A DNA stretch of 22,124 bases. Origin: Intoshia linei (taxonomy: Eukaryota; Orthonectida; Rhopaluridae). Under the pieces are notes generated by a model that searched no databases, was not told the origin of the DNA, and saw only the letters and a list, made by a program, of their open reading frames with translations. Location: the NCBI GenBank assembly GCA_001642005.1, contig LWCA01000605.1, positions 1 through 22,124 of the forward strand. Direction: 5' to 3'. How positions within the stretch are numbered: the stretch's first letter is position 1; each line of letters begins with the position of its first letter. The position numbers were made by a program, and so were the translations under genes. Of this stretch, positions 16,513 to 22,124 are shown in pieces.

Positions 16513-19299
16513 ATGGTCATATATTATATTTATCAATTTAAATTTTTTTAGATTTCTGGATTTGATATTGGACAAGAAATTCTTGAATCTATACAAAAAG
16601 TTTATAGAAAAAAATTAAGATATGTTATTTTACGATTTGATGATAAATATCAAAATTTACTTTTAATTAAAACTGCTAAATATGAAAAATTTGGTATTTA
16701 TTATAATAATATGTACATTAGGGCTATTCTAAATCTAAATTTGAATTTTTTTTGAAATTTAAAAAAGCCATATATAATAATCTCTATTTAATTTGGTGTA
16801 GAATGATATAATTTTTTTCATCACAAAAAACCTGCGCGTATTTACCTTTTTCTGTTTTCCAAACATTTTTCATAGTAAAAAAATATAACATAAATCATGT
16901 GACATTAATTATATTAATTAAAAAAATCAATAAAAAATCGTTTATTTTAGACACAGTTCACGGACAAACTTTTCGTCATTTTTAAAAAAATTATATACAA
17001 TGTAATTTAAAAAAAAGACATGAATTTATATGAATTGAGTCAAAATATTTTAAATACTTCAACTCAAATATTTTTGAAGTACTATTGTAAAAAAATAATT
17101 TAGTCAAGTTTATATTATTAAAAGTAAAAGGAATTTAAAAATGATAAAATTTAATTCATCATTTTGTGAATATTTTATTAACGTAGATACTATTTATATT
17201 TTTTAACTATTTTTTTACATGAGTACATTTTTACATAGAATATTGGTACGAATTTAAATTAAATTTAATTTAACAAATAAATATTAATTTAATTTGTTTA
17301 TAGTTTTGGAACATATATTTTCAACTTTAATAGTTAATTTACTAATATTAATTAATGTCGAAAATGTTCTTTCACAAGGTTGAATAATCATTATTATACC
17401 GTTTGATTTAATAAAATATGAAAATATTTCGAATATTTCTTGTAAAGTTTCAAATGATGAAATCATTTCAATATTTGACATTTTTACAAGTTTTATAAAT
17501 TTGAAAAATTAATATAAATTAACAATTGATATTATTTAAATTTATTAACACGGCAGCGGATTATTAACATTTTCAATAAACTAACTGAGAAATCATAAAA
17601 TTAAAACTTTAAATTTCAAGACGGGGGGTTTTTTTAGATAAAAATTAAAAATATTAATATCATTGTGAAGCAAATTAAGCGGTGCTCATATTCTATATAT
17701 TTTATTTTTATATTAGAAAAATGGAATAGCCCTATTATACAAAGTAGATTCATACCTGACCTATATAATATGCTAAGCGATTTTTGTTTGTGTGTGTGTC
17801 CAGCTTTATTTCAATAACTACCAGTCTTTTAATTTTATAAAGTCCACATTTCAATTACAGTTTTTTCCGGGGGTGTTCGCAAACAAATTTCAACCTTACC
17901 AAACTCACATCTTACGAATCAAAAACCCAAATTGTCCCTCTTTTTGAAAATCAAACGAGTTGGAGAAATTAAAAAAATATATATGCTGATATGCATTTTA
18001 AAATCCTAAACATTATCATATATTTAAATTCAAAAAAATTATATCTTCAGGGTCAAAATCCCAAATTACCCTTATTTTTTTAATGAAAACAGCCCTATCA
18101 TTTCAAAAAATTGACAGGTTGTACAGTTATATCATGTTAATACACACAGAAAATTTCAATCAGAATAAGTGACGACTTCACAATCAAAAAAGCATTTTAG
18201 TATGCATATTTTTTTTATAAAATCTGTGTTCGTTGTAAATTACCACGCAATTTAATTTTTCGGCCCAAATAAATATTTGTTGCTAATATAATGCAAATGG
18301 AGTCTGATATCCCATCTCTATAATCTATTTTTAATGACAATCATAAACAAAAGTTACCCATTTTATTTTTTACTAATTAAAAATCAATGTATTACGTTTT
18401 TTATCAATTTTTAATAGATACATTATTATTATACATTTATTATATTAAATTAGATGGCTTTAATTAAAAATAATTACTACCATCAATAATTAATATCATT
18501 TTTCACTTTATTCTATTTTTGTAAATTTGTCTGTAAATCTATAAAATATTTCATGAACCCCTGGGGTCCACATGAACCCGTTGATAATGGTTGGTGTATA
18601 TTTCTTTGTCATGTATTATTCAAAAACTAAAAATAACAAGAAATATGACAATTTAATCGTTTTTATTTAAAAAAATGAAATTCTGTTAGCAAGTGTATTA
18701 TTATGGGAAAAATTCCTTATTAGTTTCCAAATTTGGAATTCCGTTAATAAGGATAATAATAAGGATTTAACGGTATTTTGATCAAAAATAAATTTTTTTT
18801 ATGAATTTAATATCCTTTTCAACCATTAAGTACAATATGTATTTTTAATATTATTGGCATACGTTTTACAATTTTTATTATTAGGGCTGTTTCCTAGAAT
18901 TTTTATACATTTATTTTTTAGATAAATCTACATTTTCCGAAATTGTTGATTATTACACCTCTCAATGTCCAAAATCTTTCTTGTATAGTTTTTTTCATTT
19001 TGAATACAATAATAAATCCGGTCATTTCAGAAACCGAGTTGCCTGTTTAAAAATGTAATTTAATCATGTTACGCATGTCACAGAAATTTAATATTTAATT
19101 ATTTAAATTATAAATTTTAAAAACTAGTGGAATACCAGAACGTGCCGAAATTCGAGAAAAAATGATTTATGCTTCATCATACAAACATTTACAACAAGTT
19201 ACAAAATGTAACACATATATTGATTGCACAGATATATCCTCACTAGAATATGATAATATCGTCGAAATGTTGATTGAAAAATGTGAAAAATATGAATGA
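16513..19299 (+). CDS. ADF/cofilin actin-depolymerising factor
   Basis: ADF/cofilin binds and severs actin filaments in the cytoplasm. Exons 16513-16515 (ATG only), 16552-16693, 18922-19054 and 19128-19299 give 149 residues, the usual size. Family features are the start MISGFDIGQEILESI with the expected SG near the N-terminus, KKLRYVILRFDDKYQ (about 19-33), the CPKSFLYSFFHFEYNN block (about 65-80), and KISGIPERAEIREKMIYASS (about 92-111), which is the long actin-binding helix region ending in the near-invariant KMxYASS. The C-terminus carries a DISSLEYDNIVEMLIEK helix. A first coding exon holding only the ATG is known for other animal cofilin genes. Intron 1 is 36 nt with a slightly unusual GTCATA donor. 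Intron 2 (2,228 bp) holds a TIR transposon and an R1 copy; intron 3 is 73 nt. It is convergent with the collagen-type gene. Confidence 0.95.
16719..17734. mobile_element. TIR transposon (Ac/hAT-like), 1,016 bp, in cofilin intron 2
   Basis: The left end is tagggctattc (16719-16729) and the right end is its exact complement, gaatagcccta (17724-17734). TAGGG-type ends occur in Ac-like hAT elements. The 8-bp flanks atgtacat (16711-16718) and ttatacaa (17735-17742) match at 5 of 8 positions, which would fit a decayed target duplication. A minus-strand reading frame inside (17284-17481) contains CERTFSTLINISKL, resembling the ERxFSxL block of hAT transposases. The rest of the transposase is absent or unreadable. 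Confidence 0.65.
17284..17481 (-). pseudogene. Possible hAT transposase fragment
   Basis: A 65-codon open stretch with FSYFIKSNGIIMIIQPCERT followed by FSTLINISKLTIK. The CERTFSTL core resembles the C-terminal ERSFSTL region of hAT transposases, and it lies inside a TIR-bounded element of hAT appearance. The similarity is short and the rest is unrecognisable, so this is tentative. Confidence 0.4.
17752..18230 (-). repeat. R1 dispersed repeat, copy 10 (in cofilin intron 2)
   Basis: The minus strand reads from TGATTGTGAAGTCGTCACTT, through the GTGTATTAACATGATATAAC block, both modules and CCCGGAAAAAACTGTAATTG, to the A/C-rich tail (GACACACACACAAACAAAAA) and TATATAGGTCAGGTAT at 17752. The 3' end starts 10 bp from the flank of the TIR transposon. 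The 5' region is missing. Confidence 0.8.
18231..18921. other. Remainder of cofilin intron 2
   Basis: Mostly featureless A+T-rich DNA. One G+C-richer patch at 18554-18590 has the direct repeat catgaaccc around a ccctgggg core and may be the edge of an old transposon. 'attagggctgtttcctagaa' at 18879-18899 resembles the R1 module start. The intron ends in a good acceptor, ttatttttta|g at 18911-18921. Confidence 0.3.
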
Positions 19300-19360
19300 A
19301 ATTGCTGCTAATTTATAATTATATTAATTATTTAATAATATATTAAATTTGTATTTTTAA

Positions 19361-19366
19361 AATAAA
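19361..19366 (+). promoter_or_regulatory. Polyadenylation signal AATAAA of cofilin
   Basis: AATAAA 62 nt after the cofilin TGA (19297-19299), plus strand, in the 275-bp gap between two convergent genes. Confidence 0.5.
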
Positions 19367-19447
19367 AATATAAAAAAAAATCTAACAACTTGGTATAATT
19401 AAATAATACTAGATAATAGCTACAAATAAAATAATAAATAATTATTA

Positions 19448-19453
19448 TTTATT
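19448..19453 (-). promoter_or_regulatory. Candidate polyadenylation signal of the collagen-type membrane protein gene
   Basis: AATAAA on the minus strand about 120 nt beyond the stop codon at 19575-19577. Other A+T-rich variants nearby could serve instead. Confidence 0.35.
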
Positions 19454-19574
19454 AATGTATAATCAAAAATTCAAAACGCAAAAAATATGATAAAATATTA
19501 ATGTTTATATCACACAATTTGGAAATTAATTAGTATAAATATAAAACTAGGAATATAATCTTGAATACTGAAAT

Positions 19575-21151
19575 TTAAAAAGATGTCCTTCCTTCATCCA
19601 AAGCACTATACGTTGCTTCAGCTTGTATAGTTCCTTCTTTTTCATAATCATATCCAGGATTTTGCCAACCTTCAGTACCAGAAGATTTCCATTTAGGTTT
19701 ATAATTCGTAGGATTTTCTGCAACATACCCTCGTGTTTTATCTTTTTTACAACTTATTGTAGCAATTACAATTGTAACCAACAAACTCAATATAACCATC
19801 CAAATCATTAATCCTAGTATCAAGTATGGATTTAATAATTCAGCGCACCATACACAATTTGTACCTAGAAAATGGTTTATTATTACTTAGTAGTTTTAAT
19901 TACTTTTTCCATATGATAGTCCTACGGATGGTCCAGGAATCCCTCTCTCACCACGTGGACCAGGAAATCCTACTTCACCTCTATCTCCTTTTTCACCCTA
20001 ATTTATGTTTTTTAAGCATAAATAAAATATCAACCTTTGGACCACTACGATAAACGATTATTTGGCTCAAATGTCTTCCTGGGACACCTAAAGTCTTTGG
20101 ACATTCTGGAAATTTTTCAAATAGTGGGTATTCTGACATATCTAAATTAATTTTATTTTGTTTACTGTTAAATCAAAAATTTCACAATTTAAATGGAATA
20201 AATGGTATTTTAATTAATTCAATTATGAGCCTATTCAATAATAAATATTTATTAATATTCTATGTATTAAGTTTTTAGTTTCGGTTCTCGAAAGCCTAGT
20301 GCCTATTCCCTTACTCGAAATGACTAATGCCGTATTAGTAATGCGGTATGATGTTTATTGTATTTTATTTTAATAAACCTGTATCAATATATCCCACAAC
20401 AGATAAGGTATATGGGTAATATAACTTGTCTACTGCAATATCTTTTCCTAATTCGAATTTATCTTTTCCTCTTTTAAGTGGAACCATTTGCATATTATTA
20501 AGTGTATCGTCGAAAGTATAGCCTATTGACGGTTTACCATCCTTTAGAAATATTCCTAATTTGTCATTTAATTCAAGGACCATGCATTTTTGTCCAGGGA
20601 GCGTATGAATTGGAATCTAAATACATGTATGAAATGTTAATTTTACATTTAACGTGAAATGTTACATTTTAAATTATTAATATACATGTATTACAATTAA
20701 TTCTTAAAAAAGTTTTGAGATTCATTATAAAATGGAAATACTGTAAACTTTCCAATGTCGCCATCGCTCACTGGACAATATCCAGTGGATATTGATAATA
20801 TATCATTATAAAAATGTCAATATTTTTTCTATTACTCGTCGTGTAATTAATATTAACCTGTTTTGTAAAATTCAAATAAAATTACATCTTCTAGTCCAGT
20901 AACTGTAGGAGTATATTCCAATTCATGGATTAATGTGTAGGCAGTTTTATTATTTATTGGTTTAGCAGATCTCCATATTTGAAAAATTACAGGATTTAGT
21001 TCAACAAAATATGCTGAAAATGCGTACAAAATTCCTTCATTTTGAACAGAGTTTCTTAATATGAGTGAATTGTTCAACCCTTGTGCTGCTGCAGAAACTT
21101 TATCTGGGATGGAGCCTATCGATACAACTTTTTCATATGCTTCAATTTCAT
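19575..21151 (-). CDS. Single-pass membrane protein with beta-rich ectodomain and short collagen segment (5' partial)
   Basis: Six exons are visible: 20858-21151, 20742-20770, 20379-20616, 20035-20141, 19904-19997 and 19575-19864, encoding 349 residues with continuous phases. The N-terminus lies beyond the window. Residues about 30-185 look like an extracellular beta-sandwich with a YAFSAYFVELNPVIFQIWRS core, HELEYTPTVTGLEDVILFEF and LELNDKLGIFLKDGKPSIGY; this 'QxWR ... YTLVxE' layout recalls ectodomains common in marine invertebrates. Residues 220-246 form nine Gly-X-Y triplets (GPKGEKGDRGEVGFPGPR and so on). A helix at about 268-291 (LILGLMIWMVILSLLVTIVI) is followed by KK and a 55-residue tail with NPGYDY and ATYSAL tyrosines. 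The membrane helix being C-terminal to the triplets differs from type II transmembrane collagens and gliomedin. The 29-nt exon at 20742-20770 is the least secure. Function unknown; adhesion or matrix contact is inference. Confidence 0.8.
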
Positions 21152-21169
21152 CTAAAAGTTTGAAAGTAT

Positions 21170-21410
21170 ATATATAATATTTTTTAAATTCTCCAACTTG
21201 TTTAATTTTTAAAAAGAGGGACAATTTGGGTTTTTGACCCGTAATATGTGAGTTTGAAAGGTTGAAATTATGTTTGCGAACACCCGGAAAAAAGTGTAAT
21301 TGAAATGTGGACTTATAAAATTATAATACAGGTAGTTATTTAAATAAAGCTGAATACACACATAGACACACACAAACAAAAATCGCGTAGCATATTATAT
21401 AAGTTAGGAT
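21170..21410 (+). repeat. R1 dispersed repeat, copy 11 (3' half, in an intron of the collagen-type gene)
   Basis: It has 'ttctccaacttgtttaattt', 'agggacaatttgggtttttg', 'cccggaaaaaagtgtaattg', the A/C-rich 'acacacacaaacaaaaatcg' and the terminal 'tatataagttaggat' at 21396-21410. It begins about 18 nt upstream of the acceptor for the exon starting at 21151. Confidence 0.8.
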
Positions 21411-22124
21411 ATAAATCAGGACAAAAATATAATATATATTGTATAAAGGTCGCTAAAGAGCAGATCCTATGAGTAATAGACCTATAAAGTTTTAAAAAAA
21501 ATTTGAAAACGATGCGTAGTGTTATATAGCCGCTAGCCACGACTCCATGGCTTTTGACTTGATATTTTAAATTTAAATTTAAACAAAATGGTTAAGATAT
21601 TCAAGAATATAATTTTTTAATGATTAATTTGGAAAATTGAGGCACAATTTTATAAAAATTTTGTATACCCGAAGAGAGGTTTTAGGGTACTGTATTGTAA
21701 GTTCGGTAGTGTCAAATATGTACTAGTGGTCCAAATGGGTTTTATTAAATATTTTGAGATAATTTGATGTGTTTGACTACCTCGGTATTTTTCTTTAAAG
21801 CCGTGGTTCCAGATTAAAGTAGTGTACCCCATTTTAAAATATTTATATTTTTTTGAATTCAAAGGCAACATGAAATATAAAACATTTATGAAAAAATTAA
21901 GTTTTTTTTCAACAGATATAGTATAATTATAATATAATTATGTATGATCGAGATTTCACTGTACAGTCAATTATACATACAGCAAAATTGTAAATTTAAC
22001 TTTAGTACACATAGATAATCAAAACTTCATATTACATTTTAAGTTTAGTCTAAACTTTAAATAAATCTGTTGAAATAAAAATTAATATTTTTAATAAATT
22101 ATTTTATACTAAATAATGTTGAAA
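21411..22124. other. Upstream intron of the collagen-type gene, repeat-like DNA
   Basis: No exon of the collagen-type gene could be recognised here. On the minus strand CAGTGAAATCTCGATC (21961-21946), preceded by TA, resembles a pogo/Tigger inverted repeat end, but the opposite end was not found. A minus-strand open stretch at 21650-21871 has no family resemblance. The missing 5' exons are presumably beyond 22124. Confidence 0.3.

Noticed and set aside
21650-21871. Minus-strand reading frame of 73 codons
   Set aside because: It could not be joined to the collagen-type gene and has no recognisable motif; it probably lies in repeat DNA near a pogo-like end.

Overview
The window is nuclear DNA from an invertebrate animal with a very A+T-rich genome. 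The evidence is seven animal-type genes split by GT-AG introns, most of them only 34 to about 60 nt long, AATAAA signals just past several stop codons, and a heavy load of dispersed repeats and decayed hAT-type DNA transposons. A membrane protein with collagen triplets, a beta-thymosin, an ADF/cofilin and an acid DNase together point to a metazoan. Very short introns and low G+C would suit a reduced or parasitic lineage (for example a myxozoan or an orthonectid), but the sequence alone does not settle this. No prokaryotic, tRNA, rRNA or CRISPR features were seen.

Layout. 1-1667: a dispersed repeat copy (called R1 here), one end of a hAT element, two copies of a 29-bp minisatellite unit, then unassigned DNA. 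1668-2459 (+): heat shock factor binding protein 1 (HSBP1), with what looks like a minor-spliceosome (U12) AT-AA intron. 3022-4511: two R1 copies facing away from each other. 5232-5529 (-): a two-repeat beta-thymosin. 5900-6427: a hAT-like MITE. 6672-11020 (-): PLRG1, the WD40 splicing factor, in 12 exons, with introns 4 and 10 swollen by R1 and other insertions. 11332-12574 (+): an unidentified 134-residue protein divergent from PLRG1, with hAT transposase debris in its third intron. 12740-13458: R1 copy. 13482-15108 (-): DNase II, 8 exons, both catalytic histidine motifs present. 15684-15856: six-unit 29-bp minisatellite. 16513-19299 (+): ADF/cofilin, with a TIR-bounded transposon and an R1 copy in a 2.2-kb intron. 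19575-21151 (-): the 3' part of a gene for a membrane protein with a beta-rich ectodomain, nine collagen triplets, one transmembrane helix and a tyrosine-containing tail. Its 5' exons lie beyond the window. 21170-22124: R1 copy and other repeat-like DNA.

The genes are housekeeping or cell-biological and do not form a pathway. Two (beta-thymosin and cofilin) act on actin and two (PLRG1 and the HSBP1 intron) relate to splicing, but this looks like coincidence. The common theme is architecture: tiny ancestral introns, some of them invaded by R1 and hAT elements that sit within tens of bases of splice sites. All exon models were built by hand from splice signals, phase continuity and family similarity, without transcripts or database searches.
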